Notes: generated from the letters alone by a model not told the origin. 31,561 bases of DNA from a halophilic archaeon (GCA_003298465.1 QNGA01000018.1:1-31561); one strand, 5' to 3'. Counted from the first letter of the stretch, positions 8,303 to 17,307 are shown. A program made the numbers and translations.

Positions 8303-8584
8303 TCAGTCGTCGATACCTTGTGCGTTTTCGAGGCGCTCCAGGCGCTCGTTCATTTCCTCAAGCTCTTTGTCCTTCATGAGTTGCCGGTACTGGCCGGCGA
8401 TGTAGCCCAGCGTGCGGAACCAGCCTTGCCGCACTTTCTCGTTTTCAGCGTCGTAGACGCGGCCGCTCTCGACCTTCCGGTGAGCCTCTTCGAGGCCGTC
8501 CTCCAGCATTGAGAGCACCTCGTCGCGTTCCGGGGCGCCCCCGACGTCGGGGGTCTGTTCGCTACTGCTGTCGGACTTGCTCAC
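8303..8584 (-). CDS. Small conserved haloarchaeal plasmid/virus protein, 93 aa
   Basis: The product has a central signature (SMLEDGLEEAHRKVESGRVY, then RTLGYIAGQYRQLMKDKELEEM). I recognise this from many short uncharacterised proteins of haloarchaeal plasmids and proviruses. It is acidic and helical, with a C-terminal coiled coil (EEMNERLERLENA). The start is GTG 8584. The gene faces the 7287-8052 operon across about 250 bases that contain three GACAGCCC motifs. Its function is unknown. Confidence 0.75.
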   Translation of the reverse strand: MSKSDSSSEQTPDVGGAPERDEVLSMLEDGLEEAHRKVESGRVYDAENEKVRQGWFRTLGYIAGQYRQLMKDKELEEMNERLERLENAQGIDD

Positions 8585-9167
8585 TGTTCACCACCCCGGG
8601 AGGGGAGCCGCGTATTCGGTGGAGAGAGACGGAGATGCGCGCCATTTCGGCGTCGGAGAGTAGTGTTAGTCACGGCGTAGCTACGGATAGGGCCCACTTC
8701 TCCGTAAACGTTCGGGAGGACCACTCTCGCGTCCGTTCTCTGTGCCCACTCTCGCCCAGCGCCGGCCGACGTCGCCACTGCTTTCGCGCCCGGATGGCTG
8801 TCAGTCCTCGCCTCTCCCGCCGGTTCAAGGAAAGTGCGTTGTGTTGTTTTTCTCTCCAGTCTCGCCGTCTTCGCCGCCGTGTCACTGGTTCATGAGGCTT
8901 CCCCGTTCCCACGCCACGCGTCCCCCTCGCGTTTCTTGCACCCCTCTCCGTCCTCGACGGGGCGTCACTATTCGGTCTGTCACCGTCCAGACATCGCGCA
9001 CTCGGGCGTGCCTGAAGTCTCACATCTCGACGGTCAATCACGGGACGGCGCCCCGGCGCTATTGAAACCATTCGCTTTCCCCGTCCTATCAGCGCCGTGT
9101 CTCGTCCGTCTTGCTGTCGCCTTTCTCGCCCCGTCGGTCTTCCCGTGGGCTGTCCTGTTCTGTCCTG

Positions 9168-9279
9168 GGCCTGTTCTCGCGCCGTGGCGGCGTCCTCTCT
9201 CGTCCCGGCCTGTTGGCTGTCCCATTTGTCTCGGTGGGTGTCCTCCGTCTCTTGCGCGCTCCTCGTTGCTCTCTTGGCA
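9168..9279. repeat. Diverged direct repeat, copy A
   Basis: It shares its first 22 bases (starting GGCCTGTTCTCGCGCC) exactly with 9369-9390. The rest is clearly similar, including the blocks GGCTGTCCCATTT and CTCGTTGCTCTCT. The two copies are offset by 201 bp. Confidence 0.75.
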
Positions 9280-9368
9280 TCGCCCTCGAAAAACTCGAGA
9301 ATTTCCACTCGGTGTATGGGGCGGTCGCCCGTCCCGCTTCGCTTTCGTTTCGCACCGCGGTCTGTCTT

Positions 9369-9480
9369 GGCCTGTTCTCGCGCCGTGGCGCTGTCCTCTC
9401 GCGTCTCCGCTTGGTGGCTGTCCCATTTTCCTCGGGGGCTGTCTGTCGTCTCTTGTGCGCTGCTCGTTGCTCTCTGAGAC
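9369..9480. repeat. Diverged direct repeat, copy B
   Basis: This is the second copy of the repeat at 9168. Differences are scattered and show no clear bias to third codon positions in any frame, which argues against a duplicated protein domain. Confidence 0.75.
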
Positions 9481-9513
9481 GCGTCGGGGGACGCCTCGTT
9501 TTCACTCGTTCCC

Positions 9514-9529
9514 GGGGGCGGTAGCCCCC
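9514..9529. other. GC hairpin inside the non-coding region
   Basis: GGGGGC-GGTA-GCCCCC is a perfect 6-bp stem with a 4-base loop. It may be part of a structured RNA or a terminator; there is no T-run directly after it on either strand. Confidence 0.4.
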
Positions 9530-9664
9530 ATGTTTCGTCTCGACGTTTCTGTATCATTTCCCTGTCAGCATTGTTGGCTGTCCCCCTCTCGTTATTTTTT
9601 GACCTTTTTCTTCTCCCATAGCACCGCCCTCGGGCCCGGCGTGTCCAAGTGGATACAACCGGAA

Positions 9665-9690
9665 TATTATAGTCGCGTGGGGTCGTTATA
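9665..9690 (+). promoter_or_regulatory. Probable promoter of the 9708 regulator gene
   Basis: TATTATA (9665-9671) lies 36 bases before ATG 9708 and TTATA (9686-9690) lies 17 before it. The first has the right distance for a transcript starting about 10 bases ahead of the ATG. No Shine-Dalgarno is seen. Confidence 0.45.
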
Positions 9691-9707
9691 CTTGCTTGTA
9701 ACTGATT

Positions 9708-10208
9708 ATGGTTTCTGATACTACCGACACCATGACGGCGGACGACATCGAGCAGAAGCTCGCCCAAGGGAGCGGCCACCGACGGAACATCCTGGGCGCG
9801 TTCAAGGTCGCCGACGGGGAGCCGTTGAACACGTCGGCACTCCGGGAGCGCGCCGATGTTCCGAGCGGGAGCATGACCCACCACCTGGACACCCTGGAGG
9901 GATGGGGGGTCGTCGAGGACACCGGCGAGCGTGAATACACCGGCGGAGGAGGACGGAGGGCTCGCGTCTGGCGTCTCACTGAGCGGGGGGCGTCATTCAT
10001 CGCGGAGCGCCCGGACGCTCTCACACCGCCCGAGAGCGCCGAGGCGGCGGAGCGGGTGACGGCCCTGGAGAATCGCGTGGATGAGCTGGAGCGGGAGACC
10101 GAGCAGCGCGCCGAGACTATCGTCGAAATGCTGAAAGTGATAGCCGGCTCCGCGGACACAGAGACCCAGCAGAAGGTGCGAGAAATAGCGCGCGGCGGCG
10201 ACCTGTAG
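9708..10208 (+). CDS. Winged-helix regulator with C-terminal coiled coil, 166 aa
   Basis: Residues ~15-100 form a wHTH: a recognition helix in RERADVPSGSMTHHLDTLEG, then a Gly-rich wing GEREYTGGGGRR and the strand VWRLTERG. Residues ~108-140 (ERVTALENRVDELERETEQR) form a coiled coil. It shares this architecture with the protein at 7287, so the two may be distant paralogues. It is convergent with, and directly abuts, the last gene of the type IV secretion operon, and is a plausible regulator of transfer. That role is inferred from position. Confidence 0.75.
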   Translation: MVSDTTDTMTADDIEQKLAQGSGHRRNILGAFKVADGEPLNTSALRERADVPSGSMTHHLDTLEGWGVVEDTGEREYTGGGGRRARVWRLTERGASFIAERPDALTPPESAEAAERVTALENRVDELERETEQRAETIVEMLKVIAGSADTETQQKVREIARGGDL

Positions 10209-10214
10209 CTACAG
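10203..10214. other. Perfect 12-bp palindrome holding both convergent stop codons
   Basis: CTGTAGCTACAG contains the TAG of the plus-strand regulator (10206-10208) and the TAG of the minus-strand ATPase (10209-10211), leaving no spacer between the genes. Confidence 0.9.
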
Positions 10215-12977
10215 AAGGCCGTCGAGGTCGTCGTCGAGGCCGTCGAGGTCCTCGCCGCCGACCGCCGCCTCGTTCTTCCCGCCACTGTCCTCGGCTCCGA
10301 GCGGGCCGCGTGTAGCGCCGTGCTCGCGGTCCTCGTCCGACGCGTCCGCTTGGTCCTCCGCGTCGAGCAATTCGGTGAGCGGGATGTGCGCGCCGTCTCG
10401 CTGGTAGACGAGGAGGTCGCTGGGATGGTCGGCGTCCTCGGGGACGATGATAATGTCGAGGTCGTCCGGGTCGTAGCGAGGCATGACCGGCTCCTTCACG
10501 CGTCGGTCGCCCTCGTCGGGATACGCGCTCGCGTCCTCGACGATTTCCGCCGCCGTCCCGAAGCGGGCGTGTTCCGTCCCGTCGTCGTCGCGGAGCACGT
10601 ACTCCCCGTCGGTCTCGTCGTAGACCCAGACGTTATCGCTGCTCCCGGGCCGCGTCATGGTCTCGCCGTCGATGGTGACGTCCTTTGTCAGCGTATAGTA
10701 GCGCCGCTCGCCGTCGACGTCGTGAGTGGCGTGGCATCCCTGCGGCTCCTCCAGTAGCGTCGTCGCGACGCGTGCGGCGGTCCGCTCCCGGCAGAGGAGG
10801 AGACATCGCCGGCCGTCCGCGACGGCTTGCATGACGTTCTGGACTGTCTGACTGGGTTGGCTATCGCCCGTTGTGTGCTCGCTCTCGATATAGGCGTCCT
10901 CGACGTCGGCGAGCCGGTCGAGCAGTGGGTAGTCCTCGCGGTAGGTCTCGACGGCGTCCAGCGTCGTTCGATGCCGACCGTCGTCCGGGACGTCGAGGGC
11001 GTCGTCGAGGCGTGCGACGGCGTCCGGCATGTCGCTTGTATCCTGCTCGGGGATGTCGACGACGAATCCGAGCCGGGTCAGCGGGACGTAGGCGTCTTTC
11101 ATCGTCGCCCAGTGCTCGGGCCCGCCGTCGTTCTCGTTCTCGCCGATGTTGAGGAACGGCCGGGATTCGACGCGGACGTGCATCTCCCCGTCGACCTCGC
11201 GGGTCGACCGATAGGCCTCGGGGATGTCTTTCAGCGCGTCTCTCCAGGCCTGGGCTTTCGAGTTCATTCCGCCCGCCTCCGGGAGGTAGCGGTTCAGTCG
11301 GTCGACACACCCCCGTATCGGAGTGTATCCGCCGGGGTCGCCCCGGCGAATGCTCTCGTCGTAGACGGCTTTTAGCGCCGCGTTGCGCGCCGTCTCGTCG
11401 TCGGCTGTATCGACCGCCGGCCCGTCGCCGTCGTCGAACGCCTCGGCGAGGTTGCCGAACGGGAGTTCGCGCTGGATTTGCGTATCGGTGAGCGGCTCCT
11501 CGCCGAACCGGTCGAGGCTCGCCTCGATGATGTCGTCGACGGCGCTCTCCGGCCGGAGCGGTGGGTAGGGCGCGAACGTCGAGAGCTTCACCGGCCGGGA
11601 GTATTCGCCGCCACCGAGCGGTAGCTCCGTCCAGACGCGGTAGTCGTGTGTCTCGATGAGGTCCTCCGGGCCGTAGTCCCGGAAGCGGTCCATGAGAATG
11701 CGGGCGTCGTCGGCGTCGTTCGCGGTGAACGTGACGAGGTTGTCGGCGTTATTCTTCATGGGCTTGAGGACCTCGCTGTCGAGTTGCGAGGGGTATTGGA
11801 CCGCGGCGGTGACGGACAGCCGCATGGACCGAGCCCGGGCGAGCATTGATTTGAGGTCGAGTTCCGCGCTCGCGATGTCGTCGAATTCGTCGGCGAACAC
11901 AAAGTAGGGCTCCGGCTGTCCGGTCGTCTCATAGCTCCGATTTTGGACTGCCGACCAAACACCGCGCATGACCGCGAGCGTCGTCAGGCGCTTGATGTCC
12001 GTGTTCTCGACGGGCGTTCGAACGATAACGATTCGGTCCTCGTCGATAACGTCGCGCCACTCCACGGTCGACTCCCGTCGGGCGATTATCCGCCGGACGA
12101 CGCCGTTCTCGACCCAGGCTTTTACGCGTTTCATGAGCGGGCGTAGCTCCTCGTCGTCCATGTCGGCGATTTGGGCGAGGAACTCGCTAATGTAGGGGTC
12201 GTCGCACTCCTCGGCGAACGATTCGCGCCGGCCCTGGTCGAGCAGGACGAAATAGAAGTCAATGACGCCGTAGTCGGGCGCGTCCGGGTCGGCGTTCGCG
12301 TGCATCATGGCGCGGCCGAGGCTCTCGGTCACGCTCTCCATCGTCGCATGCAGTTCGCCTTTCGCTGCGAGCGCCGCTTTCAGGTTTTCGAGCCGATTCT
12401 CGATAGCGGTCTCTAACTCCGGGGCGCTGTCCGTCTCCGGGACGTCGAGCAGGTTCAGGCCGACCTCGCGGTCGCGCTCGGTTCCGGGCTCGACCCAGAC
12501 AACGTCGTCGAGGCGGTGCTCCGGGAGCATGCGGAGTAGCTCCCGGGAGTCCTTCCCCTTCGGGTCGAAGTACACGAAGCCCTGGCCGGCGAACGCGAGT
12601 TGCACCATCCAGTTGAGCAGTTCCGTCGTCTTGCCGGCGCCCGTCACGCCCGCTATCCATAAGTGGCGGAACAGAGAGTCGAACGGGATGCCGGCCTCGC
12701 GGAACCCTTCTTGGGGGTCCTCCGTGAATCCGACCCAGAGGTCTTTCTCCGGGTTCGAGTGGCCGCCTTCGAGGATTCGCCGGACGGTCGGCCCGGCGAC
12801 GACGCCCTCGTCCTCCGTCGTTGTGAACGCCTCGACGCCGCCGACGTACTCCGAATCGACGGGTGTGATGTCATACAGTTCGCCCGTCACCGCCGTCTCG
12901 TCCGCCGCCGGCTCGTCGTCGCTGTTGTCGCGGTCGTCGCGGTCGTTGGGGTCGCCGCCAAAGAACCCGCCAATCAT
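10209..12977 (-). CDS. VirD4/TraG- or HerA-like conjugation ATPase (coupling protein), 922 aa
   Basis: Walker A GVTGAGKT is at residues 110-117 and Walker B PYFVFADEF at 357-365. FDPKGKD follows the first strand, as is usual in VirD4/TrwB/HerA-type hexameric DNA pumps. Acidic N-terminal ~30 residues precede the ATPase. Residues ~560-922 form an extra C-terminal region of unknown fold. I see no transmembrane segment, unlike canonical VirD4. Such ATPases bring DNA to the secretion channel at the cell membrane. The start ATG 12977 overlaps the stop of the 349-aa gene (ATGA). In many bacterial and archaeal relatives the 349-aa domain is fused in front of this ATPase; here the two are separate genes. 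It is last in the operon. Confidence 0.85.
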   Translation of the reverse strand: MIGGFFGGDPNDRDDRDNSDDEPAADETAVTGELYDITPVDSEYVGGVEAFTTTEDEGVVAGPTVRRILEGGHSNPEKDLWVGFTEDPQEGFREAGIPFDSLFRHLWIAGVTGAGKTTELLNWMVQLAFAGQGFVYFDPKGKDSRELLRMLPEHRLDDVVWVEPGTERDREVGLNLLDVPETDSAPELETAIENRLENLKAALAAKGELHATMESVTESLGRAMMHANADPDAPDYGVIDFYFVLLDQGRRESFAEECDDPYISEFLAQIADMDDEELRPLMKRVKAWVENGVVRRIIARRESTVEWRDVIDEDRIVIVRTPVENTDIKRLTTLAVMRGVWSAVQNRSYETTGQPEPYFVFADEFDDIASAELDLKSMLARARSMRLSVTAAVQYPSQLDSEVLKPMKNNADNLVTFTANDADDARILMDRFRDYGPEDLIETHDYRVWTELPLGGGEYSRPVKLSTFAPYPPLRPESAVDDIIEASLDRFGEEPLTDTQIQRELPFGNLAEAFDDGDGPAVDTADDETARNAALKAVYDESIRRGDPGGYTPIRGCVDRLNRYLPEAGGMNSKAQAWRDALKDIPEAYRSTREVDGEMHVRVESRPFLNIGENENDGGPEHWATMKDAYVPLTRLGFVVDIPEQDTSDMPDAVARLDDALDVPDDGRHRTTLDAVETYREDYPLLDRLADVEDAYIESEHTTGDSQPSQTVQNVMQAVADGRRCLLLCRERTAARVATTLLEEPQGCHATHDVDGERRYYTLTKDVTIDGETMTRPGSSDNVWVYDETDGEYVLRDDDGTEHARFGTAAEIVEDASAYPDEGDRRVKEPVMPRYDPDDLDIIIVPEDADHPSDLLVYQRDGAHIPLTELLDAEDQADASDEDREHGATRGPLGAEDSGGKNEAAVGGEDLDGLDDDLDGLL

Positions 12978-14023
12978 CGCGTCTCACTCCGGTTGGAATC
13001 AGCGGGGACGCGACTCCCTTCTTGTGTGTGTTTCCAGTCTATCCGCGGCGTCTCGATGTCCTCGTTCGGGATGTGGGCCGCGCTCGCGAGTTCATCGACG
13101 GTGAGAATCATCTCGCGGTCATGCCACTTGCGGGCGTGCATCTCGTCGACGAGGCCGGGCGTGTCCTCGACCGCGTCGGCGATGAATCCCTGCTCAGTCG
13201 TCGCGTTGTAGTACTTCACGAACATGCCGGCGACGCCGCGGGCGCGTGCCTCGGCCTCCGCCTGGTCCGGTGACGCGGCGAGGACGCGGATGTTCGCGCT
13301 AAACGCTTGCTGGCCGCGTTGTTGCTCGACGACCTTGGCCGCCGCTTTCTCTTTCGAGGACGCGTCGCGAACGCGCGGGGAGAGAAGGCCGACGACGTTG
13401 CCGTCACGGAGGCTCTCGGCGACGTCGTCGACTGAGTCGCCGCGCCACCCGCCTTCGGTCCAGCCCCCGGGGACGGGCCGGAACGCGACTTGAACGACGA
13501 CCGTGGTGTCCGCGGTCGACAGCATTTCGCTCGTCACTTCGCCGTAGGGGTCTTTCTCGAACCCCTCGCCGTCCCGGAAGTGGCGAATCGGATAGTAGTA
13601 GTGCCGGTCGAGGTCGAGGCGGGCGCCGGCGAGGTAGTCGCCCTCGGAGAGCCGGGGGAAGCCCTCGCCGCCCGCTCGGAACACCGCGCTATTCGAGTAG
13701 TTGTTGCCGACGCGGCGCCGGAACTTGTCGGCCGACCGTTCGGTGGCCGCGTGCATGAAGAATCGGATGCGCTCGCCGTCGAACCAGAGTTCGTAGGTGT
13801 GACTGTCGCTGATATTCTTCCCGCGCCAGTTCGTGACGACGTCATGTACGGACTGGAGGACGCCTTTCGCGTCGGCCATGCCGTCGTTCTCGGCATGCGG
13901 TTGGACCTGGAGCAGTACGCCGGGCGTCTCGTCCGCTGTCTGTGCTCTCTCGGCGTCGAGCCGCGTCGACGGGTAATTCCGCGGGTTCGGGTTCGAGGCG
14001 CTGTCGCCGCCGAACAGACCCAT
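12974..14023 (-). CDS. Conjugation-associated protein, detached N-terminal domain of a VirD4-like ATPase, 349 aa
   Basis: The start is ATG 14023 (MGLFGGDSASN...), which overlaps the TAA of the VirB4-like gene by one base. The frame is open further upstream only by chance. The pattern LQSVHDVV, YELWFDGERIRFFMHA and a C-terminal LTVDELASAAHIPNEDIETP matches the region that precedes the ATPase domain in fused VirD4/TraM-recognition-type proteins of uncultured bacteria and archaea. No catalytic motif is seen. It probably docks the neighbouring ATPase at the membrane channel. Family membership is from memory of those sequences; the role is inferred. Confidence 0.75.
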   Translation of the reverse strand: MGLFGGDSASNPNPRNYPSTRLDAERAQTADETPGVLLQVQPHAENDGMADAKGVLQSVHDVVTNWRGKNISDSHTYELWFDGERIRFFMHAATERSADKFRRRVGNNYSNSAVFRAGGEGFPRLSEGDYLAGARLDLDRHYYYPIRHFRDGEGFEKDPYGEVTSEMLSTADTTVVVQVAFRPVPGGWTEGGWRGDSVDDVAESLRDGNVVGLLSPRVRDASSKEKAAAKVVEQQRGQQAFSANIRVLAASPDQAEAEARARGVAGMFVKYYNATTEQGFIADAVEDTPGLVDEMHARKWHDREMILTVDELASAAHIPNEDIETPRIDWKHTQEGSRVPADSNRSETR

Positions 14024-17000
14024 TAGATATCCCCCCATTCGTCCGCGACGTACTCCTCGAACGGCCCGTGTTCGTTCGCTTTGTAGGAGTAGACGATGTC
14101 CTCGAACGGGGACGCCCGGACCTGTGAGTGCATCCAGCCCTCGACGTCGGCGTAGTCGACGAGGTAGTCCGTATAGCCCTTCCCCTGCTCGCCGCGCGTG
14201 GCGTCGCTCGTTATAAAGTCCATCTGTTGGTCGTTCATGCCGAATCGCTGGATAGCGTCCTCGCGCTCCAGCTTGTCCGTGTAGAAGAATTCGGTTGTCG
14301 GTATCTGGCCGAGGATGGCTCGCTTGTATTCCTGCATATCGTCGTCCTCGGCGCTCGCGAAGTCGCTCGGTCGGTGCGAGAGGAACCAGAGACCGGCGTC
14401 GTAGTGGCGCCAGTGACGGCTCGCCTGTTGGAGCCACTGGAGAATCTCGCGCGACTGGAACAGATAGTGCGCCTCGTCTATCACGAACAGCGTCTTTCCG
14501 GGCGCCTGTTTCACGGCCTGATAGACCTGGCCGAGGATGAGTTGGAGCATGGTCGACTTGTCCGCCGCCGCGCCGAGGCCCTGGATTTGCTGGAGGTCGA
14601 GGTAGGAGACCTCGCCCGGGCGAATGTGGGCTTCGGATTCGCCGACGAGAGAGTCGTGCTCGCCGTCCTCCTTGAACCCGCTTAGGCGGCGGAGGAGCGG
14701 CCCGGCGTTCTCTTTGATTTGGGCGCGTTCGAGTTCTGAGTCGACGTAGTCGCCGGGGGTGGTGCCCATATCGCGGACGGTCGCGCGGAAATCGAGCATG
14801 GTCGGCGCGTTCTCCGAGCGGTGTGTCGAGACGTCGTCTTTCACGACGCCCGCCTGTTCGTAGGTGTGTTCGAGGCCGTCGGAGACCAAGGGCTTGAATC
14901 GCTCGCGGTCGCCGACGACGTCGAGGATGAAGTTCCGCGCCTCCTCGAACTTCATGCCGAACGGGTCAATGTTCCCGGACGCCTGGAGGACGTGCTCCGG
15001 CGTCTGTTCGATGTGGAGCGGGTTGATGGTTTGCGACCCGTCGACGGTGATATGCTGGCCGTTCAGGAGGTCGACGAGTCCTGCGAACTCGCCCATTGTG
15101 TCGCACAAGATGAGCGTCCGGTCGTCGCCCGACAACCACCACCGGACGCCCTGTTTCCCGACGTGGTAGGACTTACCGCTCCCGCTCGCGCCTATCGTCA
15201 GGCGGTGGCCGGGCGCGACTGAGAATTGGTCTTTCACGACGACGCTCCCGTTCTGGACGTTCCGGCCCTGCTCGACGCCGTCGTCGTCGTTGATGTTCGC
15301 CGAGACCGGGGGGAACGCCGCTGCTATCGTCCCGGACAGCGTCAGACTATACCGCTCGCGCGTTGAGACGTCGGCGAACTTGTCGCGGCCGTTCGGTGAC
15401 GCCGATTCGAACAGTTCCGCCTGACGCTTCTCCGGCGCGAGCGCCGTCAGGTGAGCGGGCGCGTGCTCTAGGACGTCGGTCACCTCGCCGCTCGCGCTCT
15501 CCAGCGCCCGCTGTTTCGCGATGTCGAGCGAGAGGTCCTCCTCGGTAACGAGCCCCTCGTCTATCCGCTCCTCCGCCTCGTCGAGCGCCTGACGGGTCCC
15601 CGCGCGAACCGTCACGTAGCCCGCGAGGTCCCACGGCTGGGCCTGAGTGTGGTGGAGCATTTTGTACATCTTCACGTAGGGGTCGAGGTCGTCCTCGACG
15701 AGAATCGCGGAGACGTCTGTATCGTCCTTCCGCTCGTCGATATTCGCGTCTATCTTACTGATAGAGTTCTTCAACTCGGCCTCGGTCCCCTTCTTGTGGC
15801 GAGCGCGAACGTCCAGACAGACGTCGACGTCGACGCCGCGCATGGTATACAGCTCTCGAAGAAACTTCTCGTCCGGCTCGACCGGCCAGTCGGCTATCCA
15901 GTACGTCCGGCAGTATTGGTCGCCCGTCCGAACGTAGCCGTCGCGAGCGTCGAACGTCTGTGGCGCGAGCAACTCCCGCACGCGGTCCCGGGATACTCCG
16001 CTTCTGTCGTCGCCGACAGAGACGGGTGGGTTAAAGAGGCCCTCCCGGACCCGCGAGAGGAACGACGCCGCCTCGGCATCCGCCTCGTCGTCGAGGGCGT
16101 CGGCTGGGTCGTCGGCCGCGTTCGTTCGCGACGGAACCGTCTGTGTGTCCGCGTGCTCCGGTCCGGCGACGCCGCCGTCGGCCGCCGCCCTAACCGTCTC
16201 GACGTCCGCCACGCCCGTCCGCTCCGTGCTCTCGTCCTCGTCGACGACGTCCGGCCGGGGGCTCTCGCCCTCGCTGGCGTGCGGCCACACTGACGCGTCG
16301 ACCTCTTTCGTCACGCTCTCCGCGTCAAAGTTGTGCTCCGCGCCACTCCAGAAGCGCGACAACAGAAGCGCGTGTTCGGCCGGGCCGACGCGCGTCGCGT
16401 CGACGCCGTCGATGCCGGCGAACGCCCGACTGAGCCGAGAGAGACGCGTTTTCGCCTCGCGTTGCATCCGCTGGCGCTTCGCCGTCCATTGGTCGTCGTC
16501 GCTCCCGAATAGCAGTGAGCGAACCTCGCTGTCGTCGGTCATGTCCGGGACCGTCACCTCGCCCGGCTGGACCTCGACGACGAGGTAGTGTTGCCATTCC
16601 CGGGCTTCGAACCGGGGAAAGTCGGTCTTCTCGGTCCACTGAACAACACTCCGGAGCAGCTCGCGCGCCATGCGCCAGTCCTCGCCGGCGTACTCGTCGG
16701 AATAGAGCTTCGCGCGATACTTCTCCGTGACCGCCTCCGGGTCCATGTCGGTCGCCGTCGAGTAGAGCCGGAAATTGAAATCGGTGACGTGCTGGTCGAG
16801 TTCCGTCCGAACGCGACCAATCATTTCGCGCGCCTCGCTCGTCGCCTGCATGGCCGTGTTGCGGCCGGAGATGCGTGCCATCGCGACGAGCCGACCGTCG
16901 TCCATCTCCGCGGTCCCGTCGGCGTGAATCCGCTTCACGCCATGCACGGCCACCGCCTCGTCGCTCGACTTTGGGAGGTTGCGCGCGGCCCTCGCGTAGG

Positions 17001-17307
17001 ACAGTGGCGCTTTCAGTCGGTCGAGGCCGGTCGAGTGCTCGCCGGACGTCGTCGACAGCCCGTACCCGCCGAGGCCGCCGAGGATGCCGACGCCCGCCCC
17101 GACCGCGGCGGGCGCCAAGGGCGCGCCGAATAGCGCTCCGAGGCCGCTCAGTCCGGCGAGTGCGATGCCGGGCCCCGCGTAGGCGACGTCCCCGAGCCGA
17201 ACCCCCCGGACTTTAATCGAGGAATCGATAGTCGGCGGGACGAGTTGCGTCGGGTCTTTCGGCGTCTCGTTTCCGTCTCCGTGTGCGTTTACGTTCGGTT
17301 CTGTCAT
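14023..17307 (-). CDS. VirB4-like conjugation ATPase with N-terminal membrane hairpin, 1094 aa
   Basis: Walker A GASGSGKS is at residues 706-713 and Walker B TLFVIDEAH at 939-947. A later segment, WFLSHRPSDFASAEDDD, fits the sensor/motif region. Residues ~41-84 contain two closely spaced Gly/Ala-rich hydrophobic segments, matching a VirB3/PrgI-like hairpin fused to VirB4, as in many T4SS. Between lie a VirB4 N-terminal-type region and an acidic insert at ~345-415. VirB4 energises pilus assembly and substrate transfer at the inner face of the membrane. The start ATG 17307 has a G-rich run (GGGGCGGGG) 8-16 bases upstream. The 88-bp gap ahead of it is the second largest in the operon-like series. 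Confidence 0.88.
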   Translation of the reverse strand: MTEPNVNAHGDGNETPKDPTQLVPPTIDSSIKVRGVRLGDVAYAGPGIALAGLSGLGALFGAPLAPAAVGAGVGILGGLGGYGLSTTSGEHSTGLDRLKAPLSYARAARNLPKSSDEAVAVHGVKRIHADGTAEMDDGRLVAMARISGRNTAMQATSEAREMIGRVRTELDQHVTDFNFRLYSTATDMDPEAVTEKYRAKLYSDEYAGEDWRMARELLRSVVQWTEKTDFPRFEAREWQHYLVVEVQPGEVTVPDMTDDSEVRSLLFGSDDDQWTAKRQRMQREAKTRLSRLSRAFAGIDGVDATRVGPAEHALLLSRFWSGAEHNFDAESVTKEVDASVWPHASEGESPRPDVVDEDESTERTGVADVETVRAAADGGVAGPEHADTQTVPSRTNAADDPADALDDEADAEAASFLSRVREGLFNPPVSVGDDRSGVSRDRVRELLAPQTFDARDGYVRTGDQYCRTYWIADWPVEPDEKFLRELYTMRGVDVDVCLDVRARHKKGTEAELKNSISKIDANIDERKDDTDVSAILVEDDLDPYVKMYKMLHHTQAQPWDLAGYVTVRAGTRQALDEAEERIDEGLVTEEDLSLDIAKQRALESASGEVTDVLEHAPAHLTALAPEKRQAELFESASPNGRDKFADVSTRERYSLTLSGTIAAAFPPVSANINDDDGVEQGRNVQNGSVVVKDQFSVAPGHRLTIGASGSGKSYHVGKQGVRWWLSGDDRTLILCDTMGEFAGLVDLLNGQHITVDGSQTINPLHIEQTPEHVLQASGNIDPFGMKFEEARNFILDVVGDRERFKPLVSDGLEHTYEQAGVVKDDVSTHRSENAPTMLDFRATVRDMGTTPGDYVDSELERAQIKENAGPLLRRLSGFKEDGEHDSLVGESEAHIRPGEVSYLDLQQIQGLGAAADKSTMLQLILGQVYQAVKQAPGKTLFVIDEAHYLFQSREILQWLQQASRHWRHYDAGLWFLSHRPSDFASAEDDDMQEYKRAILGQIPTTEFFYTDKLEREDAIQRFGMNDQQMDFITSDATRGEQGKGYTDYLVDYADVEGWMHSQVRASPFEDIVYSYKANEHGPFEEYVADEWGDI

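Larger units (their letters stand above)
8585..9707. other. 1.1-kb region without a convincing gene; strand-biased, repeat-bearing
   Basis: The plus strand is strongly pyrimidine-rich over most of this stretch, so the minus strand is purine-rich. Open frames exist on both strands (about 294 codons plus, about 404 minus), but their products are Ser/Pro/Cys- or Arg-rich and unlike the acidic proteins of the replicon. It contains a ~112-bp diverged direct repeat (9168 and 9369), GGCTGTCC motifs at about 9149, 9219, 9415 and 9575, a hairpin at 9514, and a T-rich patch near 9590-9613. In a compact plasmid this is the best candidate for an origin region or a long non-coding transcript. Confidence 0.5.

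Noticed and set aside
8834..9718. Plus-strand open frame of 294 codons with a hydrophobic start resembling a signal peptide
   Set aside because: Its Ser/Pro/Cys-rich composition follows from the pyrimidine-rich strand; no domain, no start signal, and it overlaps the start of the 9708 regulator.
8670..9884. Long minus-strand open frame (404 codons) with two ~40-residue repeats
   Set aside because: The product is basic, rich in Arg, Gln and Thr, and uses AGA/CGA codons unlike the neighbours. Repeat differences do not favour silent positions, and the frame runs into a well-supported gene on the other strand.
14024..14437. Upstream extension of the 349-aa accessory protein
   Set aside because: It lies antisense-free but wholly inside the VirB4-like gene in another frame; the TAATG overlap and MGLFGG start are much better supported.
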